From the IMG/VR virus record IMGVR_UViG_3300027857_000024, positions 1 through 51,600 of that record: a stretch of 51,600 bases of DNA. One strand, written 5' to 3'. The position numbers and the translations under genes are program-made. The stretch is from a virus. Of this stretch, positions 9,270 to 19,183 are shown piece after piece; the stretch's first letter is position 1; each line of letters starts with the position of its first letter. The notes below the pieces were generated by a model. That model was not told where the DNA came from, ran no database searches, and worked only from the letters and a program-made list of their open reading frames with translations.

Positions 9270-12200
9270 TACGTCTCCACAATCAATCGACCGAAGATGG
9301 TCATGTTATACAATTCGTTCCCGGTTGCGTTCGTTCCAAAATCAATCTTAACCTGCAGATGGCGACAGCGTGCCAACGATTGAGTCGTGTTAAAGTCGTA
9401 TCGATTCGGACTATAACTTGACGGAGCAATCGTGTCGCCGTACAGTGTCGGCGGGTCAAACTGTGGAACGTTATTAGCTTTGTTATTCACGAACGGAGTG
9501 AAGCTGCCGCTTGTCTCATTCAGCAAGTAGCTAACGGTCGGCTGGAAATTGGTACCAGAAAAATCGAATTCGAAAAATTTCACGAGCGCGATCTGGCCCG
9601 GATGAGCTAGCGTGATGCTGCCCATTGTGAAAAATGCGTCGTAAGATACGCCGCTGTCTTGAAAGACAGTTAGATCACGCTGCGAAATGCTGCCGCCCGG
9701 AGCGGTATTTCCCGCAAGCAGTTTCTTTATACCCGGAGAGGTTTCCACACTCTGCACCATTTTAACGCCGCCCGTGATCGCAGCGAATGGAGACCAGATC
9801 GGTTCCGGCCCTTGAGACGCACCCGGAACTTGGTGAGGGTTCAAACGATACCACCCAGTCGAGCCGTCTGCCACGAAGATAGCGTTATCCACGCCACTTT
9901 GGTGAACCGCCACGTAGACCTTAGATGGGTCCCACGTTGCATCCGAACTTCCGAATGCTGGCTGGTTCGCGAACTGATCGCCCAGCGGGAATCCGAAATT
10001 TGAAAGATTCAACGACGGGGTGATAACTTTGAAGCTGTTGTCCGCGGCGAAGAAATAAATCTCGCCCGCATACACGTCGCACGCGTTGAACGACAGCAAG
10101 CCGACGCCCGGTGCCATCGTCACAGAGAAGAACGTCGCCGTAGCTGGGCCACCGCCGATCATTTCGATACTATCGGTCAAGAATGTTACGATGCCTTGCG
10201 GAGTCTTGATAAGGCGAACCACGGGCGCAAGGAACGGCAGTTCATCTGCGGGATTGAATGCCTCGTTCGGATTTCCTGCTCCTACATCCGGCCCGCCTGA
10301 AAAAGGAACGCTCTCGCCGTTCGCACCCCAAATACGCTGATAGTTGTATACCATCGGAAGAAATGTCGAGAGCGGAGGATTGTTCGAACCATCAATCGGC
10401 GCAGGAATAAGAATGTTCAATCCCGGAAACGAGCCTGTCGCGACGCTCGGCAAGAAATCATTAAACTTCCACTTGGTCACACCTGCTTGAGCCGGAATGT
10501 TCGGAATTTCAGTCAACTCGAACATGTTGCCTGCGCCAGCCGCCGAGTCCGCAGAACGCCAAATGACTATAGTATCGACCTGCGGGTCCGGTGAATAATC
10601 GCCCATGATCGTATTCACAGAACCGGAATTTGCTCCGATGATCTGATTCACTGGCGACGCGGTTGAAATTACGTTGGTTTCAGAACCAAGAGGCGGTCCT
10701 AACACAACGCTGCCCGGAGGAACTTGTCCGCCACCCAGTGGTAACGGAGAGAAGAAATCATCTACGGGACGTGCTTTATAACTGTACCCGTACGCAAGAC
10801 CAAAAGACCAAGCAAGAGATTGCGTTGATACCGCAGCCACTTGTTGCCACGTAATCGTGTTATCTGTGGTGGTCGGTGAAGTCCACGTTGGTTCCGGGCC
10901 AGCGCCTGATGTGCCCGAGTTAATTACAGCTTGTATGAAACCATTTGAGCCGTTGACTTCAGAGCCACCAAATGCCTCTGACGGCCCCGGTGGTTGAAAG
11001 CCTACGCTTGGTAAATTCCAAATCTGTGCCGCAGCCCACGCAACGTTTTGCCCAACGCAAGTCCACGTCACATTGTTATCTGTTGTGGTCTGACCGTACG
11101 CAGTTGCCCACGGATTGAAGATGACTGTGGCGCTGTGTGTTTCCGCCACGCCTCCCGCGTTCGCGAGGGTGAGAGTGTTGGTCGTTGCCGAGATAACTTT
11201 GAACGTGCCGTTGTTTACGGTGTTTGTGAATCCGGAAACCACAACTTGGTCGCCCGGTGAAGGAGTGAACGACCAGCTACCCGCACCAAGCGTATAAACT
11301 GTGTTTCCACCTGAAGCGTTGGCTGCAGAAATACTGGTCGCAGTTGCGAGCGCTGTGCCCGGTTGATGCGCGCCGCTCGTTCCGATGCCTACGGTCTTGA
11401 TGCAAACTTGAAAATTTGCGCCGTCGAAGATGCAACCAAAAACCAGACCTTGCGCAACCCACGGCGTGTATACGTGAGAAGCCTGCCACGCGGCTTGTCC
11501 CAAATTCAGCCATTGAACTTGCCCGTCGCTTGCGATTGCGCCGATTGCAGAATTAGGCAAAAACGGTTGATATCCTGAAGCCGATGTTCCACCCGTTGTA
11601 GGAATCATCAAAAAGACAGTGGTGCCTGTTGGGGCCGGAAGATTTCCAGTTAAAACAAAGTCAGGGGTACCGTTAACAGAGTTGGTGCTTCCGCCTGCCT
11701 GCCATCCAGTATATGCGTGCAGTTGCTTCCAACGCATCGTTGCCATCTTTGCTGGAGTTGAATAGCTGCCGATTGCAAACCAGTGAGTGTTATTATCGAA
11801 GTAGCTTGAACCCGGATATGCACCAGAAAATTTAGGCTCGTTCGCTGCAGAGCCAGTGTTACCGAGACTGCCCGAGTTCTTGAAGTTTCCGTAAACAGCA
11901 GTAACGGATGCAACTGCGATTGCTGCCGGGTCCGCAAAAGACGGTCCCGGAGAGTGTCCGAAGAAACCAAGATCGGTGAAGAAGGTGTTTGGAGACCAAT
12001 CGTTCAGCGCGCCCGCGTTCGTCCACGTCACGGTACCGTCGACAACTGTGTTACCTTCCACAGTTGGCCAAGTCGGTTCACCATTTCCGGTGGTACCAAA
12101 CAGCGGTGTTGTTGTGTTGGTGCCATCCGCATTAACGCCGATTACTTGCCAAATTTGTGGCGTAGCGTTCGTGTCCTTCGTTAAGCCCATCGTCGAGAAG

Positions 12201-13042
12201 ACAGTCGTGGCCTGCCACTTGCTGGCCGCGGCTCCTGATGGAGTAAGGGTTACCGTGGGCTGTGTGGTTGGAGCCTTGATGCCCCAATTCCAGATTATGC
12301 CGTTCGGGTTGAGTGGAGTATACTTCTTAGTGTCAACGCCATCGCCCATGTAAAGAACGCCCGCGACTGCGATGAAGTATGTCTGACCTGCGCCGGGACT
12401 CTTCGATACGAGAAGCGTAGCGGTGCCGTCCTGATTATCCTTGTACACGCCGCCCGCAGTGATCGTAGATGCCGCGATAGTTTCAGAAATGCCCGCAGGA
12501 TTCGCAAGCGTGAGTGTAGTGGTGCTCGATGCGGTGCAAACGAACGTGCCGTTGTTGCTGGTGTTCGTTACGAAGCCAGTAACTAGGAATGTCAATCCGA
12601 CGAAGCCGTTCGACCCGCCGCCCGGAAAAACCCCGGTATAAACCGTGTTGCCTGCCGATGCGTTAGCGCAGCTTGTAATTGCGAGCGCGCCGCTCGAACC
12701 CGTATCAATGATTACTTGGATTGTGCCGTCAGATAGTTGGAAGGAAAATGCGCGATCTGGCGCAGTTGCGTATGGCGCTCCGGGACCCGCACCGGGGTTT
12801 GTACGGAATGAAACAAGACCGGGACGACGCTGTAAAGTTAGTCGATTAGTTAGCTCTATGTTACGTCCGCCCAATAGTGCGTCCGGACGACCGCCGTAAT
12901 ATTTTGACGTGATGAGATCAGACGGGTCATGCAGCACCGCGCGCTGGGTATACAAACCCGTGAATGCGCGGTCCATAAAAATCGGGACGTATTTAGGCTG
13001 CTTTTGAGGAGCGCCGCCATGCGATTCTATAAGATTCGGCAT
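9269..13042 (-). CDS. Tail tube / nozzle protein, T7 gp12-like (1,257 aa)
   Basis: The N-terminus (MDRAFTGLYTQRAVLHDPS, LLGGRNIELTNRLTLQRRPG) matches the start of podovirus tail tubular protein B / gp12 nozzle proteins, which form the distal tail tube. At 1,257 residues it is longer than T7 gp12 (794 aa). The excess includes two copies of a beta-rich module (about residues 122-194 and 570-645; GN.VYTG...NNGTF...TLTLAN..G..ET) that also occurs in neighbouring tail genes, and several W-centred repeats in the middle (ATTVFSTMG, AWQASHVYTPW). The C-terminal NMTIFGRLIVET strand is typical of the family. It follows a gp11-like gene by 3 nt. Confidence 0.8.
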   Translation of the reverse strand: MPNLIESHGGAPQKQPKYVPIFMDRAFTGLYTQRAVLHDPSDLITSKYYGGRPDALLGGRNIELTNRLTLQRRPGLVSFRTNPGAGPGAPYATAPDRAFSFQLSDGTIQVIIDTGSSGALAITSCANASAGNTVYTGVFPGGGSNGFVGLTFLVTGFVTNTSNNGTFVCTASSTTTLTLANPAGISETIAASTITAGGVYKDNQDGTATLLVSKSPGAGQTYFIAVAGVLYMGDGVDTKKYTPLNPNGIIWNWGIKAPTTQPTVTLTPSGAAASKWQATTVFSTMGLTKDTNATPQIWQVIGVNADGTNTTTPLFGTTGNGEPTWPTVEGNTVVDGTVTWTNAGALNDWSPNTFFTDLGFFGHSPGPSFADPAAIAVASVTAVYGNFKNSGSLGNTGSAANEPKFSGAYPGSSYFDNNTHWFAIGSYSTPAKMATMRWKQLHAYTGWQAGGSTNSVNGTPDFVLTGNLPAPTGTTVFLMIPTTGGTSASGYQPFLPNSAIGAIASDGQVQWLNLGQAAWQASHVYTPWVAQGLVFGCIFDGANFQVCIKTVGIGTSGAHQPGTALATATSISAANASGGNTVYTLGAGSWSFTPSPGDQVVVSGFTNTVNNGTFKVISATTNTLTLANAGGVAETHSATVIFNPWATAYGQTTTDNNVTWTCVGQNVAWAAAQIWNLPSVGFQPPGPSEAFGGSEVNGSNGFIQAVINSGTSGAGPEPTWTSPTTTDNTITWQQVAAVSTQSLAWSFGLAYGYSYKARPVDDFFSPLPLGGGQVPPGSVVLGPPLGSETNVISTASPVNQIIGANSGSVNTIMGDYSPDPQVDTIVIWRSADSAAGAGNMFELTEIPNIPAQAGVTKWKFNDFLPSVATGSFPGLNILIPAPIDGSNNPPLSTFLPMVYNYQRIWGANGESVPFSGGPDVGAGNPNEAFNPADELPFLAPVVRLIKTPQGIVTFLTDSIEMIGGGPATATFFSVTMAPGVGLLSFNACDVYAGEIYFFAADNSFKVITPSLNLSNFGFPLGDQFANQPAFGSSDATWDPSKVYVAVHQSGVDNAIFVADGSTGWYRLNPHQVPGASQGPEPIWSPFAAITGGVKMVQSVETSPGIKKLLAGNTAPGGSISQRDLTVFQDSGVSYDAFFTMGSITLAHPGQIALVKFFEFDFSGTNFQPTVSYLLNETSGSFTPFVNNKANNVPQFDPPTLYGDTIAPSSYSPNRYDFNTTQSLARCRHLQVKIDFGTNATGNELYNMTIFGRLIVET

Positions 13043-13045
13043 TAC

Positions 13046-13978
13046 TTAAACCGCCCTGCTTCGAGTTCCAAGATCAACCATACTAAGAGTAGCCGCGCGC
13101 TCTACATCACGAGCAAGCCACTGTTGAGCAAAAGCATTCTTCTGCATCTCTGTTAAGCCTGTGGCCTTGGATAGGAGAGCAGCAACGCCGCGCTGACGAT
13201 AAAGTTGGGATTTGGCATCGTCTACAACTGCCATGATCTCTGCCAAAAACAAGTTGTTGTAAACATCTCGATACTGATCTGGAATCGGGTCCCAACTGAA
13301 ATTGTTTGCGAACGCAGATATCGCTTCTGCGACTCCCGCGCCATTCGCTACTACAAGCTGAGTGGTCGAGCAACTTACCACCACGAACGAACCATTGTTG
13401 GCTGGGTTTGTAACAAACCCCGTGATGACCGCCGTCGAGCCTGCCGGGAACGAGAGCGGGTCAAATGTTCCTGTATAAGTTGTGTTGTTGTTGCTGGCTG
13501 CCGACGCGCTCGTAATAAAAAATGGTCCGAACATCGTCGCCATCTTTTGATAAACTACCGTGACAGTATAAACCTTTTCCGGCACACCCATGAAACGAAA
13601 CAAAAACGTGAGTGCGCCGTTAACTATCGAGGTGCTCTCTACAGACATCGCGCTTGGTCTTTGTTGAGAAGAAGACTTCGAGAGAGCAGCGTTGTTGTAC
13701 ACATCCTTCAATTGCCAGATATTTCCTTCGTCATCAAGAAGAGATACATTTTCAACGAAAGCCAAATCAGGAACAGCAATCTGATAATCTTGTAACCCGA
13801 TCTGGGTTGGAAAGGTCTTCTCCGCACGATTGAAATACCACGTCATAGGCGGATTCAGCATAGACGCACGAATCATAGACGCAATAGAGACCGCAGGCTC
13901 TTGACCCAGTCCGGCTGTGGACGGAACATACTGAGAATACGTCTTCGCCCAATTGATAGTTTGTTGTAGATTTCCCAT
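13046..13978 (-). CDS. Tail tube / adaptor protein, T7 gp11-like (310 aa)
   Basis: Starts MGNLQQTINWAKTYSQY and ends with a helical region (DVYNNLFLAEIMAVVDDAKSQ, RQRGVAALLSKATGL) characteristic of podovirus tail tubular protein A, the adaptor ring under the portal. T7 gp11 has 196 residues. The surplus includes one copy of the beta module (about residues 153-226; NNNTTYTG...NNGSFVVVSCSTT) inserted before the C-terminal helices. AAGGATAAGAC precedes the ATG. It sits immediately upstream of the gp12-like gene, as in T7. Confidence 0.75.
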   Translation of the reverse strand: MGNLQQTINWAKTYSQYVPSTAGLGQEPAVSIASMIRASMLNPPMTWYFNRAEKTFPTQIGLQDYQIAVPDLAFVENVSLLDDEGNIWQLKDVYNNAALSKSSSQQRPSAMSVESTSIVNGALTFLFRFMGVPEKVYTVTVVYQKMATMFGPFFITSASAASNNNTTYTGTFDPLSFPAGSTAVITGFVTNPANNGSFVVVSCSTTQLVVANGAGVAEAISAFANNFSWDPIPDQYRDVYNNLFLAEIMAVVDDAKSQLYRQRGVAALLSKATGLTEMQKNAFAQQWLARDVERAATLSMVDLGTRSRAV

Positions 13979-13987
13979 GTCTTATCC

Positions 13988-15322
13988 TTACGGTCTTGGG
14001 TAATTGTAAGGCCAAGCAGCGCCTTGGAAGTTGTTGCGGCTACGGGCTGCTCCAAAGATCGTACGACTCGGAATGAACTTGTTTTCTTCCAACTCTAAAT
14101 CCTCTTTCACGCGCATGTCGTTCAATGCCTTCTGCCACAAATCCCACTCGACCTTGAATTTTGCGAACACAGATTTTTCCGGGGAGCGACGGTAACACTG
14201 CGCAATAAAACCCTCACGAAAGAACGGCTCGAACTCGTCCGGCAGCGGGCCTAGTGTCTGGCTCAAACTGACGAAGCGAACTGGCTTCATTTGCGCAATC
14301 AAATTCATCTGCCACTCGGTGCCCGTTTGAGATGGTACCGGAGAAAACCGGAAGCCCCAGCCGTTCGGGTCGAGCACGGTCCACACGGTTGTTGCGCCTA
14401 ATCCCGAAACAGTGGTGCCGGGGCACGCGTTACGAGGAGCAAGCGGGGCCGCGGAGCCTTCTGTTCCGTACGTCGTCAACAAGAGCAAATTTCCGTTCGA
14501 ATCGATAATCTGCGTGATCGGATTATGTGGCTGAGAATTATTACCTAGCGGCTGCGTATACACGCTGCCCGCAACCGGATTGTTGCCGAGAGAACCTGTG
14601 CCGACATTCGCCGCGCCCCATGTTCCATAATATAGCGTACGATTCGGAAACCAGTTGCAACGGAAGCCCGGGTCACCGAGTCCTGCCGCGCCTGTGTACG
14701 ACGCCGTCATCTGGGGAAGCTGACGCCCACACTCGACGCGGACGAACGGCTTCGGAATTGCCGAATTGTTAATATCAAATGCAACGCCGCGCTCCATCCA
14801 TGATAGATTGATGAGCGGGCCTGCTGCTGAGATCGCGCCCCCGGAAGCTGCCTCGATTGAGCCTGTGTTCTTCAACACGAGAGCATTTGCAGATGAGGCC
14901 ACACACATAAACGTTCCGTTGTTTTCTGGATGATTAAACCCAGTAACTACGAAGGGCACTCCGACGTATCCACCGAAGGCCCCGTCCGGCAATACTCCTG
15001 CATAAGTCGTGGTGTTTGCCGAAACAGAGACTTGAGTTACTCCTGAAAGAGATAAGTCCCCAGACAAACCTGCCGGATTCACCACAGCATAATCTTGTTG
15101 AAAGCTGTTAGTATAAATTGGCGGAATAATGAACTCATTCCACTTGTGAGGGAAGGCAACCGCGCAGATCGCGGTCATGACAGTATTAGCGATTGAAAGA
15201 GCAACTCTCTCTGACTGACCACCTACAATCAAAACAGGTTCGATATCGCCATAAGTCTGAGCCGTATCGACAATGTGTTGAAGAGGAATGGTTGAAAGCG
15301 ATGTGAAAAATCCGAATGCCAT
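13988..15322 (-). CDS. Tail-associated structural protein with inserted beta module (444 aa)
   Basis: Not assigned to a named family. Both ends look globular and tail-like: MAFGFFTSLSTIPLQHIVDTA at the start, and a helical C-terminal part (FIAQCYRRSPEKSVFAKFK, FIPSRTIFGAARSRNN). Residues about 92-165 hold a copy of the shared beta module (TTTYAGVLPDGAF...ENNGTFMCVASS...LVLKN). Its position directly before the gp11-like gene and the shared module suggest an outer tail or adaptor component. No catalytic motif is visible. Confidence 0.7.
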   Translation of the reverse strand: MAFGFFTSLSTIPLQHIVDTAQTYGDIEPVLIVGGQSERVALSIANTVMTAICAVAFPHKWNEFIIPPIYTNSFQQDYAVVNPAGLSGDLSLSGVTQVSVSANTTTYAGVLPDGAFGGYVGVPFVVTGFNHPENNGTFMCVASSANALVLKNTGSIEAASGGAISAAGPLINLSWMERGVAFDINNSAIPKPFVRVECGRQLPQMTASYTGAAGLGDPGFRCNWFPNRTLYYGTWGAANVGTGSLGNNPVAGSVYTQPLGNNSQPHNPITQIIDSNGNLLLLTTYGTEGSAAPLAPRNACPGTTVSGLGATTVWTVLDPNGWGFRFSPVPSQTGTEWQMNLIAQMKPVRFVSLSQTLGPLPDEFEPFFREGFIAQCYRRSPEKSVFAKFKVEWDLWQKALNDMRVKEDLELEENKFIPSRTIFGAARSRNNFQGAAWPYNYPRP

Positions 15323-15325
15323 TTG

Positions 15326-16387
15326 TTATTCTCCCGGCCCGAAAATACCCGGCGTTCTTGAATTTTGTGGAATGATCGACGCAACTCGACAATCAACTGG
15401 CGCTCCCGCAGCACGGCTATCCACGCCCGGGACCGTAGCGTTGTCGCTAGTTTGCACATCGAAAATCTTTGTGCCTTGGACTGTACGACTGGTGTTGGGG
15501 CCGAACGGAGCCACGCGGCAATCGGGAACGCTGTAAGCGCCCGAAGATACCGCTGTTGCGGTAAAATTAACTCCTGTAATATTTGCGCCGCTGACTGTCT
15601 GATTTGAACTCGTCGGAGCAAACGTAAAACCAGTCAAAGACGGCGTGATTGTATAATTGCCATTTGCCAATCCGGAAATTGTGTAGTTGCCCGAGCCATC
15701 CGCTGTCGTACTACCAGACGACGTTCCCGACCAACTAACTGTTGCGCCAGCCGTTCCTGCGTTTCCAGATATACTAAAAGTGGCAGCTTGAAAAGCGGCT
15801 CCTGCGTAACTCCAACCAGTAGCCCCCGAATTTGTTGAACTTCCAGACGCAAAGGCCCCCGCTGATGCGGCATTTCCGTCAAAAGCTTGCGCCGAACTTG
15901 GCGCTCCTATTTCAATTGTATTATTCGCTAGAGGAGTAAGAGTCAATCCCCCCGTCATTGCAACCATTCCCACCACTAACTCATTTGCTATGGCGGTAGT
16001 TACGTTTACACCGGGAGCAGCATTTCCATTTGAAAACGTCGTATTAGAAGAATCAAAAGCCGTAGCTCCTGTAGGAGAAGAATACTCAGTTAAAGCCAAT
16101 GCACAAGAAGTTCCGGCATTTGCAATTGTTACAGTATTGGCTCCTGCTTTACAGGATAGACAATAAAATAAATCCGCACGAGATGTAGAGGCCACCCCAC
16201 CTGCGTGTATAGGGCCTACCCAAACATTTCCTTGAGTATCAGAGATAGTTATAGTCGCAACGTTGAACTCGCTGCAAAACGCCACCAATAAATTTCCCGC
16301 AGTGTTGTTGCTTGCAAAAGCTTTAGCTACTGTAGATGCCGATGCAGTAGCAAAACCGGCGGATTTCTGAACTATCGTAAATGCCAT
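15326..16387 (-). CDS. Ser/Gly/Thr-rich virion surface protein with carboxypeptidase-regulatory-like domain (353 aa)
   Basis: Low-complexity Ala/Ser/Thr/Asn/Gly protein. The first ~190 residues form a beta-rich domain (NLLVAFCSEF, LALTEYSSP). Residues about 205-285 form a carboxypeptidase-regulatory-like or Cna-B-like beta sandwich (GATVSWSGTSSGSTTADG, GNYTISGLANGNYTITPS). The C-terminal 70 residues repeat DCRVAPFGPNTSRTVQG / DCRVASIIPQNSRTPG, a short anchor-like repeat. Such domains mediate adhesion or display on phage and cell surfaces. AAGAGGATAG precedes the ATG. Substrate unknown. Confidence 0.65.
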   Translation of the reverse strand: MAFTIVQKSAGFATASASTVAKAFASNNTAGNLLVAFCSEFNVATITISDTQGNVWVGPIHAGGVASTSRADLFYCLSCKAGANTVTIANAGTSCALALTEYSSPTGATAFDSSNTTFSNGNAAPGVNVTTAIANELVVGMVAMTGGLTLTPLANNTIEIGAPSSAQAFDGNAASAGAFASGSSTNSGATGWSYAGAAFQAATFSISGNAGTAGATVSWSGTSSGSTTADGSGNYTISGLANGNYTITPSLTGFTFAPTSSNQTVSGANITGVNFTATAVSSGAYSVPDCRVAPFGPNTSRTVQGTKIFDVQTSDNATVPGVDSRAAGAPVDCRVASIIPQNSRTPGIFGPGE

Positions 16388-16395
16388 CTATCCTC

Positions 16396-18753
16396 TTAGT
16401 TACAAACCCAAATTCCATTTAATCTTTTTGCGAATGCTCCAGTTCCTCCACCAGCACACGGATTGGCAATTGTGCAATCAGGACAAAAAGCAAGAGTTCC
16501 ATTAGCCGGGGTTCCGAGTGTTGCAAAAGTTAAAGCAGTAGTCGTTTGCAACACAGATACATTTTGCCCCGAACCGCCGTCTTGTGTTAGTCCCAGTTTT
16601 CCGGTAATATGCCCAAAACCACTGGAAGGGCCTTCTCCAGCGGCCCCTCTTATTGTAACAGTACCCGCCACACCGCTCGCGTTACCTGCTAAAACAGCAA
16701 ATAAAGGATGAGGCATGGTATCCAATTCAACATCGTTAAAGCTGTAACTTCCTCCCACTGTTCCTATTACAGTAGAACCTAGAGAGAAAAAAGGAGTGAT
16801 GCCCCCTTGAATTCTCGTCATCTCCGAAAAAGTAATATTCGCACCGGAAGCACTTGGAATATAGTATATACCACGACGGTTCATCGAAATATTTTTGAGA
16901 GCCAAGTTCCCTACACCATTGAAAAATAAGGCGGGGGTCGCCGAGGAGCCGTTCACGTCAGTTGGGCCACATATAAAAGCCACATGGTCAAATCCCGTCA
17001 AGAAATCCATGTTTCTAATTATCAGCGGAATTCCCATAAAATCTGTTCCGCCACCAGCAAAATTCACAAAGCGGAAAAAGCTAGCTGTTGGATTGTCCAG
17101 TGTAGCTGAAATAGAGCAGTTTCCATTTGGAGAAAACTGAATCCCATCAAACATAAGACCAACACCCGCCGAATAAATACCGGGATTAGCTCTATTTATC
17201 GAAATGAAGGCTCCTACATCAAAACCAAACGCTAATTGACTGTTAGTTTGAGCGCCGAGCATCCCGAAAATTTTATCGCTACCACCCAACTCCATTGTGT
17301 CATTCAAGAACAGAGTTGCGCCTGCTAGATGAATCGCTACGCTGCCGGGAATTGTGAGATACGAATTTACTACGTACGTATTGCCGGGGAAATATAGTAA
17401 ACTGGTGTTCGTCGTGTGAGACGCTGCGGTTGCAATATTTGGAGCGTTATCAAAAAGAATCGTAGCTCCGCTAACCGATGTTCCCGCTGTATTGGCCAAC
17501 GTCAGAGATGTTGTTCCCGCGCCAGATAAAATAGTTGTTACAAGAGAATCGCTGGTAGCAGAAACTGGCGGCGTGGATGGAGCGATGTATGGAAGCAATA
17601 TGCCGTCCATCATCGGGGACCCAAAATCGTCCCACGTCGTATCTAGCGTCTGTCCGTTTACGGTACTTTGAACTTTGCTAACTCCGAGAAGAGTCAAACT
17701 TCCGCCTGCCCGACCGTAAATATAATACTCAAATGCTCCGGTTACTGGGGTCCATGAAAGATGGTTGCAGTTGAACCAGTTTGCTGTTCCACCACCAGCC
17801 GAAACCGATAATGCCCCTGCTGCCGTATCGCGCCCTGTTGGATATGTGAAATGGGTGTTGTCTGCGACGGTGGCAACAATGTACCATCCACCAAAGTTCA
17901 AATTATCCGTTCCGCCGACAGTCGTGAAAATATAAACCATCGAGCCAATAGACAAGCCATGTGGCGCAGATGTGGTAGCTGTAACTGTGGTTCCCGAACG
18001 AGTAAATCCCGATACTGCGACAGACTGCGCACCCAAAGCTGCCGCACCCGCTGCAGTCGTCGCTACCGAGCTAGCCGCAGTTAAGCCACCTTGTTTATCT
18101 CTAGCAACAATCTGGTAATTATAAGTTGTTGCGCCGCCTGCAGGGCCATTAACAACGATGCCCGTTCCAGTTCCAAACGCTGCTACGCTAGGCGTTACAG
18201 TAAGCCCTGTCGGCGTAGTCATTGAATGTGCTGCGCCTGCGCCAAAGATAACCACCCCATCTCCGTTTTGAAACGTGCTGGCCGAAGATATCGTGGCTGC
18301 CGCAGAACCGGAATTTATAATTACAGTGATGCCCGGAACAGCAGGAGCGACGTTTGTGTTTACCGCTCGAACTCCGTATCTCGTAACATCTGTGTACGGA
18401 GTCGGGCCTTTGAACGCGAGATTCACATCGAAAGCTAGAGGGCTAGGAGACGTTACCGGACTGACCAATGAGCCTGCGGTCGGCCCTATCAGTGTCCAAG
18501 AGCCGTTTTGACAAGAATAAAAATCTCCTGTCAAACTGTTGACTGCTGTTTGCTGAGGAGCGCAAGGCCCGGTTGGGGCACCAATAAATGCTTGGGTTTG
18601 AATAACGGACGTAATGAGATTTCCTTGCAGCGCCCCAGTAGAGTCTATCCACCCAAGAACTCCTCCGGTTCTGTCTGTAAGTTGGAGAAAGTCCGAACCG
18701 CCGTCGTACTTTTCCCATTTCAGATACGACTTATTGCTCGGCGTTTGGCCCAT
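16396..18753 (-). CDS. Tail spike / fibre with probable right-handed beta-helix (785 aa)
   Basis: A 785-residue Gly/Ser/Thr/Asn-rich protein. The N-terminus (YLKWEKYDGGSDFLQLTDRT, GVLGWIDSTGALQG) is a virion-anchoring type segment. About residues 230-310 resemble the beta module of the other tail proteins. Residues about 420-740 have the spacing of a pectate-lyase-like beta-helix (TYVVNSYLTIPGSVAIHLAG, ALKNISMNRRGIYYIP, SYSFNDVELD). The C-terminus has a Cys-bearing FCPDC..ANPC segment and ends in WVCN. Phage beta-helix spikes often bind or cleave capsular or O-polysaccharide; no catalytic residues can be assigned. Confidence 0.7.
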   Translation of the reverse strand: MGQTPSNKSYLKWEKYDGGSDFLQLTDRTGGVLGWIDSTGALQGNLITSVIQTQAFIGAPTGPCAPQQTAVNSLTGDFYSCQNGSWTLIGPTAGSLVSPVTSPSPLAFDVNLAFKGPTPYTDVTRYGVRAVNTNVAPAVPGITVIINSGSAAATISSASTFQNGDGVVIFGAGAAHSMTTPTGLTVTPSVAAFGTGTGIVVNGPAGGATTYNYQIVARDKQGGLTAASSVATTAAGAAALGAQSVAVSGFTRSGTTVTATTSAPHGLSIGSMVYIFTTVGGTDNLNFGGWYIVATVADNTHFTYPTGRDTAAGALSVSAGGGTANWFNCNHLSWTPVTGAFEYYIYGRAGGSLTLLGVSKVQSTVNGQTLDTTWDDFGSPMMDGILLPYIAPSTPPVSATSDSLVTTILSGAGTTSLTLANTAGTSVSGATILFDNAPNIATAASHTTNTSLLYFPGNTYVVNSYLTIPGSVAIHLAGATLFLNDTMELGGSDKIFGMLGAQTNSQLAFGFDVGAFISINRANPGIYSAGVGLMFDGIQFSPNGNCSISATLDNPTASFFRFVNFAGGGTDFMGIPLIIRNMDFLTGFDHVAFICGPTDVNGSSATPALFFNGVGNLALKNISMNRRGIYYIPSASGANITFSEMTRIQGGITPFFSLGSTVIGTVGGSYSFNDVELDTMPHPLFAVLAGNASGVAGTVTIRGAAGEGPSSGFGHITGKLGLTQDGGSGQNVSVLQTTTALTFATLGTPANGTLAFCPDCTIANPCAGGGTGAFAKRLNGIWVCN

Positions 18754-18765
18754 GTCTTTCCTTAA

Positions 18766-18885
18766 TTACGAAATTTGTTTCGCCTTCTCTAACTCGGCGA
18801 TCTTCTTTTGTAGCTCTTCTATGATGCGATTTTTCAAGTCGCATTGCTGTAGAAGATAAGTAATGATCTGCTCTCGCTCGCTCAT
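18766..18885 (-). CDS. Small coiled-coil protein (39 aa)
   Basis: MSEREQIITYLLQQCDLKNR followed by a charged heptad-like helix (IIEELQKKIAELEKAKQ). An upstream in-frame ATG exists, but the start at 18885 is preferred: AGGA lies 8 nt before it and its ATG overlaps the TGA of the preceding gene (ATGA). The sequence predicts a short parallel coiled coil, perhaps an oligomerisation peptide or chaperone for the spike encoded next. Function unknown. Confidence 0.6.
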   Translation of the reverse strand: MSEREQIITYLLQQCDLKNRIIEELQKKIAELEKAKQIS

Positions 18886-19079
18886 TGAGAATCCTTTTCT
18901 CCGGAATATCCCGGCTCTAACTGTCTTTTCACTGCGGCCTTTAAACGGCGAGGCCAGTTGTTGAAATCTGCTTGACAAATCCAAGCATCACACACAGAAC
19001 AATACACACACGCTTTTGATGTGGTATCAAAATCCAATAATCTGCAAACATCACACATTCTAAATTGCTGCGTTCTCAT
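18882..19079 (-). CDS. Small Cys-rich zinc-finger-like protein (65 aa)
   Basis: A 65-residue protein with two Cys pairs, CDVC (9-12) and CVYCSVC (24-30), plus a later Cys in WICQADF, fitting one or two zinc knuckles. The basic C-terminal part (PRRLKAAVKRQLEPG) could bind nucleic acid or protein. No clear Shine-Dalgarno site is visible at 19079. The stop overlaps the ATG of the coiled-coil gene. Confidence 0.55.
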   Translation of the reverse strand: MRTQQFRMCDVCRLLDFDTTSKACVYCSVCDAWICQADFNNWPRRLKAAVKRQLEPGYSGEKDSQ

Positions 19080-19183
19080 AATTTTTCGCGCAGATAGGAG
19101 GGGCGCTTGAAATGAGTTGGGATGCAGCCAAAGGTAGTAGATTGAGAGGTCTGAGTCGAAGATACGGTTGTCATCTTTTCCCT

